Assembly (NCBI GenBank): GCA_014904985.1
Contig: MU128914.1
Coordinates: 328,117 to 392,116, forward strand
Source: Hydnum rufescens UP504
Lineage: Eukaryota; Basidiomycota; Agaricomycetes; Cantharellales; Hydnaceae
Direction of reading: 5' to 3'
Length of the DNA stretch: 64,000 nucleotides
A model generated the notes under the pieces. It saw nothing but the letters and a program-made list of their open reading frames with translations. It was not told the origin of the DNA and searched no databases. Positions within the stretch are counted from its first letter, which is position 1; each line of letters begins with the position of its first letter. A program made the translations under genes and the position numbers. Below are positions 34,137-44,528 of this stretch, in pieces.

Positions 34137-35850
34137 GACCACACACCTGCCGATGCAGGTGTGTGGTCACAAGGTGAGTTTTTTTTTATCATAGTAGATA
34201 CAACAGCGCAAAAAGAGCAGCGAAAGCTGCTCTTTTTGCGCTGCTTTGAACTTGTTTACTAACACAATACCTTTCATATAGATCGTGACCTGGTCCTAGG
34301 GACCAGTTGAAAATCAGCCAAACGACGAGGGCCCAACCTGCCAGGGCGCAAACAGGACCATGCCAAGCAACAATACAAGAAGGAAGACTGCGACAACGCG
34401 ACAAACACGACAAACGCGACGAGCATGACCAACGCGAGCAACGCGAGCAACGTGACTAATGTGACGAGCACGACCAACGCGAGCAACGCGACGAGCACGA
34501 CCAATGTGACCACGACAGATGACAACGCGCCTGGTGAATGGCCGCACGAACCCCACACCTGCTACAGCGGGTGTGTGGTTCTCTATAAGATGAGTCCCCC
34601 CCCCTCTAATATATCCAGCTGTGCAAAAAGAGCAGCGAAAGCTGCTCTTTTTGTGCTGGTTTTCATTTCTCACTAACATAAATATTTTTTCTAGGTTATC
34701 CCCTGCCCTACAACCAACGAAATGAAGAGAAGAACCACCCAACAAAGAACGAGCGGAATGGAGCCCTGCCAAACGAACCCCGACCCCCCCCAAAACGACA
34801 GCCCGTGACACGAACGCATGCCAAAACCCACACGCCAAACGAAAAGCACGCGAGTGAAGAAGGACCATCACACAAAATGACGTGGAGCCAACGAGTGGCC
34901 CCAGGAACCACACACCCGCTGCGGCGGGTGTGTGGTACTTCAAGATAAGTGTTTATTGTTTATTTTTTTTTTATTTTTGTGGCGCAAGAAGAGCAGCATA
35001 AGCTGCTCTTCTTGCGATGCTTTAATATTTAACTAACCTGTTCATTTTTCTAGATATTGAACTTGAACCCCATGACACCAAACCCACGGAGCGAAACCCG
35101 CGATGCCCAACCCGCCAAATGAAGGCCCGCGACGCCAAACCCGCCGAACGGAGGTCCGCGATGTCAAACCCGCTGAACAAAGGCCCGCCCCCATGAATGA
35201 AACCGCGAAACGACTGACGACCGACATGAACCTGCGAACTGGGCCGCACAGGAAAATAGGGAGCCACACACCCGCTGCGGTGGGTGTGTGGTACTCTAAG
35301 ATAAGCTTGTTTTCATTTTTTGTGGCGCAAGAAGAGCAGCGTAAGCTGCTCTTCTTGCGATGCTTTGATGTTTAACTAACGTCCTTATTTTCTAGATCTC
35401 GAACCCTGCACGAACCCCCAACGCCAAACCCGCGACCTGAAACCCCGCGACTGAAGCCCGTGACCCGAAGCCCCGCGACCCCAAACCCACCGAACAAAAC
35501 AAAACCCCGTGAATGAAACCGCGAACGTGCGAGTACCACACCCGCTGCGGCGGGTGTGTGGTACTCTCAAGGTAAGTCTTTCTTTCTGGAGCTACAATCG
35601 CGCAAGAAGAGCAGCCATGGGCTGCTCTTCTTGCTCTTCACTACATTAAAGTAACACATCTTTTATTTTAGGTGACAAAATAGCCTCCCCCCCGAATAAG
35701 CCCCATGAGATGTGCGCACTGGGCCCCACGCAAATGGGCAAACGGGCCCATATGAACACGTGAGCTAGGCCCGGGGTGATCATTTACGGTATGAATTTTC
35801 ATTTTGCTACAAGTGCGCAAGAAGAGCAGCCTGTGGCTGCTCTTCTTGGG
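34137..35850 (+). repeat. right hairpin-intron array (plus strand)
   Basis: Introns, plus strand: 34174-34281, 34590-34694, 34945-35053, 35301-35395, 35572-35671. The first and last begin GTGAGT and GTAAGT. The middle three begin AT (ATGAGT, ATAAGT, ATAAGC) after an otherwise perfect AAG exon end. All have ACTAAC or TAAC upstream of a TAG acceptor. Type-1 hairpins lie at 34137-34168, 34551-34579, 34907-34936, 35264-35291, 35532-35565; type-2 hairpins at 34204-34243, 34621-34655, 34982-35017, 35325-35359, 35602-35634, and an extra one at 35818-35848 without a clear intron. Confidence 0.87.
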
Positions 35851-36014
35851 TGCATGGGTCCCCACTGGGTGAGCCTAGTGTATATAATAATAATCAATAA
35901 ATAAATAATAAATAAATAAATAATCCTAATGGCTAGGGGCCCCAGGGGCCCCTGGGCTGCTTGACCAGCCCCCCCGACTGAATTGCAGGGGCCCCTGGGG
36001 GCCCCCAGGTCTGA

Positions 36015-36065
36015 TATCTAGTTAGAGCATATAAATGCAACCCTTGAAATATCTAGTTAGATACC
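36015..36065 (-). repeat. right terminal inverted repeat of the foldback element
   Basis: Minus strand: GGTATCTAACTAGATATT, then GGGTTGCATTTATATGC and TCTAACTAGATAT. Counterpart of 30573-30625. Confidence 0.7.
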
Positions 36066-36172
36066 GATAATTGGCTGACCAGGCTGCCCAAATCTTGAAT
36101 TTGTTGCTCATAGTGATCTTTTCTAGTTGTGGGAAAAATAGGGGGTAAATGTATTTCTTTAAGAGAGCAGCG

Positions 36173-36186
36173 ATGGGCCCATAACC
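36173..36186 (-). promoter_or_regulatory. copia primer-binding site (half initiator tRNA-Met)
   Basis: Directly after the 5' LTR the minus strand reads GGTTATGGGCCCA, the complement of the initiator tRNA-Met anticodon stem-loop (CATAACC). Drosophila copia is primed by a 5' half of that tRNA rather than by its 3' end; the same mechanism is inferred here. Confidence 0.8.
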
Positions 36187-36577
36187 TAGTGAGAGTTATG
36201 GTATTTGCGTGAGAAGAACTCCCCCTGATTACTAAGCAGGTGAGGATGAATTCAGTAGACTGGCGAGACTCGAGTTGCCCAGGTGAATTAAGCAGGTGGC
36301 GAGAAGAGCACACACAGAGAAAAGTCCTTGAGATTTATGTGGGCTCAAGCCCATCCTTTATACTATTTACATGAGGCACAGAAACACATAAGATGGGGTA
36401 AAATATGGGGTAAGGATGAAGTAAAAGTCCAATGATGGCGGCAAGGAAAAGATCACTGGTGAAACCTATCTACAAGATCCTAGATAATCGAGGTCGGTGC
36501 TGTTTGCATAGCCCCCTAGGGGTTGTGCTTGTCTCTGACGTCATATCCGGTCACTTCTGTATCTGCTCGCTCCAACA
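36187..36577 (-). repeat. copia 5' LTR
   Basis: 391 bp, same length as its partner. Followed on the right by target repeat GTGAC and the interrupted host repeat (ctgtcctaggagtcc). Confidence 0.92.
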
Positions 36578-36582
36578 GTGAC

Positions 36583-37260
36583 CTGTCCTAGGAGTCCTTA
36601 TGGTTGAAAAATCCTTACAGTAATGAATCTTTCAGGGCATTACTTGATTAAATTCAGATTTACAGATGGATGCAACTCAATTAAAACAGCTAGCGAGTCT
36701 GCTATGTTCGATCGTTGCCTCCGATAATTTGTATCTACCAGCAGGTGTGTGTGAGAGGCTGTGAAGCAGCTTGCTTCCTCAGTCTCGGTGCATGAGACAG
36801 CAGAACTGACTGTGCGGGTGGGTGGGATCCCCTTGCTACAGTTGCTATACTCATGGCTAGGCTGGTAGTGGAGCAGTTGAAGGGTTGGGTGGGTGGGGAA
36901 AGAAGGTTGGGAGGCTTATCCTTGATGATGCGAACATCCCCCTTTGTTGAAGTGCTCAGATGCCGGAAGCTAATCCGGCTTCAGCCAACTCATTCACTTC
37001 TCATTTGCTAGCCCTTCCTCTGCATCATTGTGCCTTTGGACTAAGAGGATTATAGCTAGCAAGTCTGCTACATTCAATCATTGCCTCCAATAATTTGTAT
37101 CTACCAGTGGGTGTGTGTGAGAGGCTGTGAAGTGGCTTGCTTCCTCAGTCTTGGTGCATGAGATGGCAGAACTGACTGTGCACCCTAAAGAGCCGGTGTG
37201 CAATCCATAGTCAGTTTGCTGAATCTGTACTATCACCCCAACCAGCACCGGCCAGTGAAT
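36583..37260. repeat. host repeat remnant and 133 bp direct repeats
   Basis: Up to about 36680 the sequence is the inverse of 17830-17930. Then two direct repeats, 36690-36822 and 37052-37184, share ttgtatctaccag, gtgtgtgtgagaggctgtgaag and cagaactgactgtgc; differences are mostly G/A and C/T. They lie at the 3' side of the recombinase pseudogene and may be its terminal repeats. Confidence 0.55.
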
Positions 37261-37276
37261 TATATTGCCTGCAAGT

Positions 37277-38325
37277 CTAGCTAGTCTTCTTAGGTCTTGT
37301 AGACCTCCTGGCTAGTATTCCTGTGTTCCTGTTGCTCATCTGTGCTTGGGCCCATGCAGCCTGTATCTCTTTCCACCTTGCCACCAGGATGGGGTCTGTT
37401 TCTTTGAAATATACATCCATCTCATTGTCCACTTTCTTGAGGACTGCTGCATCGTGGATATGCTGTGGTATGACAGATTGTAAGTTCCTCCAGTAGAGGT
37501 AGAAGGAATCGGAGCTCCATTGGCCCAACTTCTGTATGATTTGAATATCTGTGCCCCATTCCAGGAGAAAGGTCATGCCTCCAATCTGGAAACTGTGGCC
37601 TGAGGGTACCTCAAGGTTTGCTTCATGCCAGATTCTTGAGAAACAGTCCATGATCATCTGTTTTATTGGCAGCTCCCACCCACTCGTGGTTTTGTAGCTG
37701 AAGAAATGGCCATGTGGTGGGACATTGCAATTTATCTCCAGGTGCCTTTTGATTGCTCAATTGGGGCATGTCGGGCCATCCTCATACATCAGGATGAGGT
37801 CTGCCCTTGCATTTGGGCTGTCTTGGTCCATGGGATGTGCAGTGACATTGATTTTACCCCATTAAGGTCAGCCCTCTTCAGTTTTGTACTGCGTTGTATG
37901 TGTTGGCTTCCAGAGAAGGTGGATTTGGTGGGAACTGTGACTTCCCCCAGTCTGGCTAGGCCATGGAAAGCACTGCAAGCAATTGCCCAGCAGGCCACAT
38001 CATATGTATTGCAAAAATCCATCTGGCAGTGAAGGGCATAAAGGTGAGGTATTGTCACTGGTGGGCGTGGTTCATTCATGGATGCTTCTGGTGCAAGTTT
38101 CCGGCACCCTGCAAGTATCAGGCCCATGCGCACACTTGATCTGTGCCATGGTACATTGTGGTATCTGTGCCATGCTGCCAGGCCCGAAAACCAGTTCTTG
38201 ATGCTGGCCTCCCCGATTACACCTGCTGTGTCAGCCATGAAACACCTGAGGAGTGTTTCATCTGCTGGTAAGTGGTGCCACTCATCTACATCATTGGTGT
38301 AGAAGTACAAGCATATCTGGGTCAA
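37277..38325 (-). pseudogene. tyrosine recombinase (DNA breaking-rejoining enzyme), inactivated
   Basis: The 5' part (38325-37789) reads an N-terminal core-binding-like region then AFHGLARLGEVTVP, the first catalytic Arg box. A frameshift near 37790 and an in-frame TGA separate it from the C-terminal part (37657-37277), which has GHSFQIGG in place of the catalytic HxxR, then LGQWSSDSFYLYWR with the active-site Tyr region. The change of the box II Arg to Gln is by itself inactivating. Such enzymes are common in Agaricomycetes, usually in Crypton- or DIRS-type elements; no reverse transcriptase is linked to it here. Confidence 0.78.
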
Positions 38326-38400
38326 AGAAATGCTTTTTAGGCTATTTCAGCTCTAAGTCTTAGCAGGCAGCCACACTAGTAAAGCCAGGTGACCTAGACA

Positions 38401-38745
38401 TGTAATTAGGTAACCTGGTAAGGCTAGCCTCATGACTTAAGAGTCCTTTTGGTCCATAAATGGTAGTCAATATTGAGGGAAACATTAAGGGCCATAGCAA
38501 CCCTAAATTAGACCTCATAAAGGCACCATAGCAACACCATTAGGAGATGCTGTGCTCTTCTAGAACATGGACTCCACCCTTCTAGAACCATTGCTGTGCT
38601 ACACCCTTCTAGAATGTGTGAGTCATAAGATATTTTTAGGGTAGAACAATAAGTTCATTTAGGAACAATAGGGCATATGAGTCATAGGTTATTTTTAGGA
38701 TAGAACAAAAGGTTCATTTCCCATCCTTCTATAACTAGACAGGGG
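38401..38745. repeat. possible LTR, left part (split by KDZ element)
   Basis: AT-rich sequence starting TGTAATTAGG; with the KDZ element removed it continues at 51220 and would end CCCCTACA at about 51756, giving an ~880 bp unit with a CATAAAAGG TATA-like word at 51250. TG to CA ends suggest an LTR, but no second copy is in the window. Confidence 0.35.
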
Positions 38746-39735
38746 CACCTTAGGCAGCCCTATTTCGGTACCTAATTAGATAGTGTTTTCTTGGTAAAAT
38801 AGTGTGTCTAATAGGCCTATGTGCATGTGGCCCCACATGTACTCAGCACCTGGCATGGGCCCCCGGTCCCACCTACACCATTAGGTCTCATGGGGCCCTG
38901 CCAGACAATTTTTTAGACTCTGGCCCCATGGAAACATGCTCTCAGTTTGGATCCCTGCCGGCAATCATCCAACTCCTTTTTTGTACAAGTGCCGGCATCG
39001 GCTTCCTTTATCTCTGTCATAGACTTTTTTTTTTCTAAGTCCAGCAGTATCTTTTTCCGTATTCTTCCAACTCCATATGCAGCAATCACTCCAATCAAAA
39101 ACTTTATGAGATTTCAAGCAGGCTAGTCTAAACTGAATGTGGGAAGGGCAAAGTATTGACAGGAAAGGGGGTGGTGAGGGGATTGTGATGTCGCATGGAT
39201 TACGACATGGAAATTATAACAACGGATGAGAAGTGTGTGACACGGGAATTTGACACAAGAAGTATGGCGATGGAAAAAGTACAGCAATGTGAGAACTATG
39301 ACCATGATGCGAGAATGATGATGACGCGAGGAATGATGACGATGACGATGCAGAAACGACGACAACGATGCGGAAATGACGACAACGGTGCAGAAACAAC
39401 GATGATGCGGAAACGACAACGATGCGGAAACGACAGCGATGCGGAAACGACAACGATGCGGGAATGACAACGACAATGTGGGAGTGACAATGATAACACA
39501 GAAATGTCAATGATGACGCGGAAACAACAACAACAATGCAGAAATGACGACGACAACACGGAAACGACAACGACGACACGGAAACGATGACGACGACACG
39601 GAAACGACAATGACGACACGGAAATGACAACGACGATGCAGGAATGATGATGACGATGCGAGAATGAGAACAACAACAATGAGGTGGATGATGAGGATGG
39701 AGGAGGATGATGACACGGCTGGAAATGTAGGGGGA
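38746..39735 (+). repeat. KDZ left terminal inverted repeat
   Basis: About 990 bp, inverse of 50255-51212. The inner part (39295-39670) is a minisatellite of units such as gacgatgcggaaacgacaac, differing in unit number between the two ends. Long open frames on the minus strand here, rich in Val, Ser, His and Phe, are by-products of this satellite. Confidence 0.9.
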
Positions 39736-39819
39736 AAGGAGGGTGACGGCAAGGCTAGAAATGCAGGGGATATCAGCTGCAAAGAAGCGGAACCTGGCTG
39801 GTTTATGTGAAGATTGACC

Positions 39820-42800
39820 GTCAAGGAGGAAAGTTTGAGCCTGTAGATACTCTCCAGATGTCTGGGCCAGTATGCGATGCTGCCGAAAAATCCTGGGAGT
39901 TGAAGTTCTGCTGCGAGGGGCTGTAGCCCTGCTGCAAGAGACCGTGGCTCTGCTGCGAGGGACCATAGCTCTGCTGCGAGGGACCGTAGCTCTGCTGTGA
40001 GGGACCGTAGCTGCGCTGGGCATCGAAGGATGACGATCCCAATGAATCGGGCTGCAACGTGCCTTGGTATGCTGACATAAGATCTCCATAGCCATACAGC
40101 TGACGGAGCTGCGGAGCAGACACAGATCTTGATGACGACGGGTTTTGGGGTTGATAAGTAGGAGGGAAGTTGTTCATGGGAGCAAGGGACTGAATTGAAT
40201 ACCATTGAAGGATTGGGTTCCGCCGCCAGCATGCACTTGCAAGGCACCTGGCCCAAAAAGATCGAGTCCACCACCATGGCCAGTTGATCATGCGAAAGAT
40301 GTGCCAATACTGCTTTCAGCAGTAATGAAGGGATTGAAGGCAGATCCTGAGGGGGCACTGATGTTGCCATTAACGTCCAGAGGAATCGACATGTGACTTG
40401 AGGCAGGGGCATCAGTGTGAGTCACAAGGGGCGACTCGACAGGTGCAGGACTGGCTTCGATGCCGCCAGTTGTGAGGAGAGACTCAGGAACATTAATATT
40501 AGAAGCAGCTGTGGCATTGGGTTCTGCGTCGTCAGTGATGACGGGAGAGTCAACGGACACAGCACTATGGGCTGGTATGGTAGTGGCGGCTGCCCGTGCC
40601 GCCCTACCATGCTTCTTGCCCCTACCCTCAGGCTTGCCAGGAATTGGGCGTTTACCCCTCCTTGCGACAGCAACTGCAGGGTCTCGCATATCCTCGGCAT
40701 CCTCCAGGTATCGCTGCGACGAACTGACCCGCATCAGGATCCCCCCGTTACGATCAGTCATAATCGCGACAGCGGCCTGGGCCTCAAGAGACATCTTCGC
40801 ATCACCTGTTTCACAAAGTGGTGTCGGATTACGTTTGAAGCACTAGAGAACTGTCGTACGCACCCGTGCTCCACCGACGAACACCAATGACAATATTTGA
40901 AGGAGCCTTGTGGAATTCGGAACAGAGCAGACGCCAGCTGACAACTGAATTCGAGGCATTGCGATCCAGATTTGCGAAACCTGGCATGACTCCCCAATTT
41001 ATAATTTCAAGCTGGTGCCCATAGAGAAGGTCGGGAAGACTTTGCCAAGGAAACCGTTCCTCAAGACTCACGAACGGCTCTATGCAAACTATAATATTAG
41101 AACTTGTACTGTAGAGCTTGAATATAAAAACGTACTAAATAATGCTCTTAAGTGCTTGCCGCTTGCTGCCTTGGCCTTTGAGATATCGGCAAGCTCGCAC
41201 GCCATTCGCTTGCCTGGGCAACTTCAGGATTTAGCTCCACTTGTTGAAGCCTAATGGCATCACTATTGACAAAGATATAAAACTGCCAGATGATATTACC
41301 GAGAGGGTTGTTGATGCTGGTCCAAAACCGTCGTGCTGCATCGGATCCATAGAAAACGCCATTTCGTGCCGCAGATTTATCATCATGCGCTCGCCCGCTT
41401 ACCATGAGGATGATGGTGTGTGCACCAGCCATCGTCAAGGTTTGTGCCTGAATAGAAGATCAGTACAAGTAACACTCATTCTATCAATCTACTCACTCGC
41501 GCAACCATTCCATCCTGTTCCGCAGCCATCAAACGACTTAACCCTGCTCCTTCCGATGCTCGCTTGAGGTCATCAATCTCAACCGTGACCATCTCGGCTC
41601 GCAGGCGGCACAACTGCTCATCCAGGTCGCCAATTGTTTCGTGCTTGGTCTTGAATGCATACCAGGCAGGCGTGACGACCTCCTTCATGTAATCGCCCTG
41701 TTCGCCTTGTAAATGCATATTAGGACAGTGAAATGAGTTCATAAACCAATAAGAACTTACGATGCCCAACTTCACCCCGAGGAGGATTTGGAGCCTCTTT
41801 CATGTACGACCGCGACCAGCCATTGAAAGCGTTCTTTTCACGTTGACCCTTCTCCTTGTCTACCTTGGCATGATTAACGAGCCTGAGCTCAGCGGCCTTA
41901 AGAAGTTTCAGCCGGGGATACTGGCTCTCGTCCGCTAGCGCGCCGAGATCCTCAAGAAACTGGTCCCTGAGCCACTGAGCCTTCAGTATGACAGCTTCAG
42001 GGACTGGTCCATCCAGGAAGGGAAGGGAAGACCGAATGGAAGGATTGTTGGGCCAGAAATCAGGATCATGATAACGGTCATCATCGTGAAGTGCCACGTT
42101 GACAACATGAGTGGTAGTGTTCAAGACGGGCCCACATTTTTTCGAATTAGCACTGGACGGCAGCCCTTCAACATCGCGAATGGAGGCCCTGGACAAGGGC
42201 AACCGATTTCGCCTCAATCCGCCACTCGAGCCCAATGTGTCGGAGCCCAATGTGTCGGGAATGCTGAGGATCATTTCCTCGCTATCTTCTTCGGATAGAG
42301 TGAGAGGGTAAGACGATGGGTAAGGTGTGGAATTATCGCGGGCTGCAGCGGATTTCAGCGGTGACAGAGTGCCGAATTGGGGACTTTGAGCCGATATATC
42401 AGGGACTGGAGATTCGTCGCTATCGAGAGAATGAGAGTTGATGCGATTCCTTTTGGTTTGAGGTGGTGCATCGTCCAGTGAACGTGTCTTTCAATTGCAA
42501 GAACATCAGCACAAATCCGAAGAGAATAACCGGACGATCACTCACATCTGCACTGGAATAACCTGGTTTACCCTTCTGGGGCCGCTGGGGAGAAGAAATT
42601 GAAGGCAGAATCGTGCGGAGTGGCACAGAATCAGGGGAGCCACCTCCATCTTCATCGTCACTGTCACCACCCCCCTCTTCATCGTCTCCCTCTTCACTGT
42701 CGCCGCCATCCTCATCTTCGTTCGTCCTGATTGTGGCCGAAGGCACTGCAAGACTCGGTTTGGTATTCTTGTTCGGCACGGAAAGTGAGGTCGAAAGAGG

Positions 42801-43136
42801 ACTGGTAGGGGTAGCGTGAGAAGGAAGAGGATTCGTCTCAAGTATGGAGAGATGATGAGAGGCCAGGCGGGACTTGGTCAAGCTTTTTGATTCAACACCG
42901 ACAGTCGTAGTCACCACAGATGCCATGGCCTTCTCCGTTGGCTTCCGTTGGCGTTTGCTAGTGCGGACGCCAGGCTCGTCAGCCATCTGGGGGCCTTCCT
43001 CACTGTCCGATGAGACGACAGCTTTCTTGCGCTTCGGGCCCTTTCGTCCAGGCCTCACATGAGATGAATTTGAGGCCAGAGCAGGTTCGGCAACTGGGGG
43101 TGTTTTTTTTTTGGCTGGTGCCTTTGTGCGTGCCAT
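39820..43136 (-). CDS. KDZ passenger protein P2 (basic-acidic, coiled coil)
   Basis: Secure exons: 43136-42546, 42487-41761, 41705-41497, 41447-41403, all GT-AG and in frame for about 524 aa. Features: basic start MARTKAPAKKK, acidic run near residues 150-180 (EDEDGGDSEEGDDEEGG), a conserved-looking WPNNPSIRSSLPFLDG block, NAFNGWSRSYMKE, and a predicted coiled coil (DLDEQLCRLRAEMVTVEIDDL). Downstream exons are uncertain but coding-like pieces follow: 40794-40288 (MSLEAQAAVAIMTDRNGG) and 40170-39825 with YGPSQQS repeats, the latter after a frame change. The first exon starts 133 bp after P1 ends. Function unknown; a related P2 lies at 53225-55828. Confidence 0.6.
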
Positions 43137-43268
43137 GCAGAGTACAAGGTATGCAGCGAGCAAGAACTCGCCAACGACACCTTTTGTCACTCTGGGGCCA
43201 CTTCACAGGGAAAGGAAGGTGAGCAAGAGCAGAGACGGATTCCGGAGAACTCCAGTATTACATAATGA

Positions 43269-44528
43269 CTATCCACGTAAATAACGAGGCACATCCAAAT
43301 CGAGTTCGAGTACTATGCGCCAGCAGTCATTTCGGTAGCCAAAGGTTTCATCGGCTCGACATGTAGATGACCGTTCCACATTGACACAAGAACCCCCGTC
43401 TTCTATTACCCACTTCGCAATGAGCCGAATGAGCTTGTCGTACGGTCCGTTAGTCGGCCACATGTATACTGAAAATTCCTTCACTTGAGACCGAGGAGGA
43501 GGCTCCAGATGGCCGCGCATCACCATCTCCAAACGGCGGAGATAAGGAGGGATGTCGGATATGGCAATTGATGCCAGCTTATCGAAAAGCCATGTCTTCT
43601 CAAATGACACAACGTCCATCGGACGGATTCGTTCTTTGGCAAGCGGAGGTAGCAACGATTGATTGCCTCCTGAAAGGCGTGGAGGAAATGTGAGGGTGTC
43701 AAGGAATCGATGCTTGAAAGACGACGACGGGTTGGAGTTGTGTTCTTGCCACCATGCGCGTTCGAATGAATGGGAGATGAGTATTTCCCGGCATGTCGGT
43801 GGGAGACGAATCGCTGAAGTGATGAGAGGCGCACGTTTCACCATCTCCTGGAGATCTGATTGTGAGCGATGATAAGCGATTGCATGTTCAATATATCGAG
43901 GCTCGAATAACCAGATGTATGACACCATTTCCGTGAAAACATCCTTGATTTGGAACTGGCTCAAGCCTCGAATTTCAGCCTGAGACGTTAGGGTGTTGTA
44001 AACCATACCCAGGTGTCGTCGAGATTTGAAGGCAAGACACATTGACCATGTTCGAAAGCCACGGTGTTTCTTCTGCTGGGTTTGTCGTACACCAAGGCAA
44101 CCGTAAGGGGCGAATTCTTCGAGCCAACGTTCCCGCTCAGCACCCTTGGGCAGAGGGCCGACGACAAGGGTATACCACTCGTGTACAGGGATCCGAGCCA
44201 TCGGATATGGAGTGTCAGTGAAAAGGAGTGGTATCGTATTATTGCTGGCATCCATGGCTGACTCTGATGGCGCAGGGGTGCCAGGGTCGCAAAGAGAGGT
44301 GCGTTGAGGGTGGAGTACTGGAGGAAGAATGAGTGGATGTACATTCTGGATGACATTGGGAGCTGGGTCCAGCATTGGTGCCAAGCTGTAAAATAGCATT
44401 GCTGTGAGTAGCACTGAATGAGTAGTATCACTTGAATCGAACGAACCATGACTCCTCACTAGGGGTTCGTGGGTACGTGCAAGCGAGACTTGGCATCGAA
44501 ATAAGGGTATTTCCGGGACCAGGGTCAA
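43269..44528 (-). CDS. KDZ passenger protein P1, RRM-like N-domain
   Basis: Single open frame of 419 aa; the true start may be internal because 44430-44400 contains possible splice signals. Residues ~118-180 (YTLVVGPLPKG, then RGFRTWSMCLAF) resemble an RRM fold with RNP2 and RNP1 strands, which is inference. The C-terminus has WPTNGPYDKLIR and DETFGYRNDCWRIVLELDL; the same two motifs, same spacing, occur in the gene at 52271. I know no named function for this motif pair. Sits upstream of P2 on the same strand and divergent from the GRF gene. Confidence 0.6.
   Translation of the reverse strand: MTLVPEIPLFRCQVSLARTHEPLVRSHGSFDSSDTTHSVLLTAMLFYSLAPMLDPAPNVIQNVHPLILPPVLHPQRTSLCDPGTPAPSESAMDASNNTIPLLFTDTPYPMARIPVHEWYTLVVGPLPKGAERERWLEEFAPYGCLGVRQTQQKKHRGFRTWSMCLAFKSRRHLGMVYNTLTSQAEIRGLSQFQIKDVFTEMVSYIWLFEPRYIEHAIAYHRSQSDLQEMVKRAPLITSAIRLPPTCREILISHSFERAWWQEHNSNPSSSFKHRFLDTLTFPPRLSGGNQSLLPPLAKERIRPMDVVSFEKTWLFDKLASIAISDIPPYLRRLEMVMRGHLEPPPRSQVKEFSVYMWPTNGPYDKLIRLIAKWVIEDGGSCVNVERSSTCRADETFGYRNDCWRIVLELDLDVPRYLRG

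Larger units (their letters stand above)
30573..36065. mobile_element. 5.5 kb foldback element built of hairpin-bearing introns
   Basis: Inserted in the copia leader. Ends share a ~50 bp imperfect inverted repeat beginning GGT, with TTGCATTTATAT and two TCTAACTAGA-like words each, then GGGGCCCC-rich palindromes (30630-30715 and 35934-36009). The left arm (to ~33760) and right arm are inverted homologues around a palindrome. Each arm is an array of exon-intron units pointing outward: 9 introns on the minus strand at left, 5 on the plus strand at right. Every intron carries one hairpin (type 2) and every exon ends with another (type 1). No long or frame-consistent ORF; the 157 nt exons shift frame. 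No known transposase or class is recognised, and no target duplication is evident. Confidence 0.85.
25466..36577 (-). mobile_element. Ty1/copia LTR retrotransposon, decayed, with nested insertion
   Basis: Bounded by 391 bp LTRs (25466-25856 and 36187-36577) and the 5 bp duplication GTGAC (25461-25465, 36578-36582). Order gag, protease, integrase, reverse transcriptase, RNase H identifies copia, all on the minus strand. About 5.6 kb of the 11.1 kb is the nested foldback element 30573-36065. Confidence 0.93.

Noticed and set aside
34425..34676. Plus frame rich in Thr-Asn-Ala-Ser (TNASNATSTTN) as a possible adhesin or antifreeze-like repeat
   Set aside because: It is a local tandem expansion of cgacgagcatgaccaacgcg within one exon of the foldback element and is not present in other units.
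30950..35850. Regular palindromic repeats with spacers, CRISPR-like at first sight
   Set aside because: The host is eukaryotic, two alternating hairpin families are present, spacings are 95-270 bp, orientation flips at the centre, and each unit carries splice signals; no cas-like gene.
39214..40095. Long minus-strand open frame rich in Ser, His and Val
   Set aside because: It is produced by the minisatellite inside the KDZ terminal repeat; several frames stay open at once and the other terminal repeat gives different lengths.
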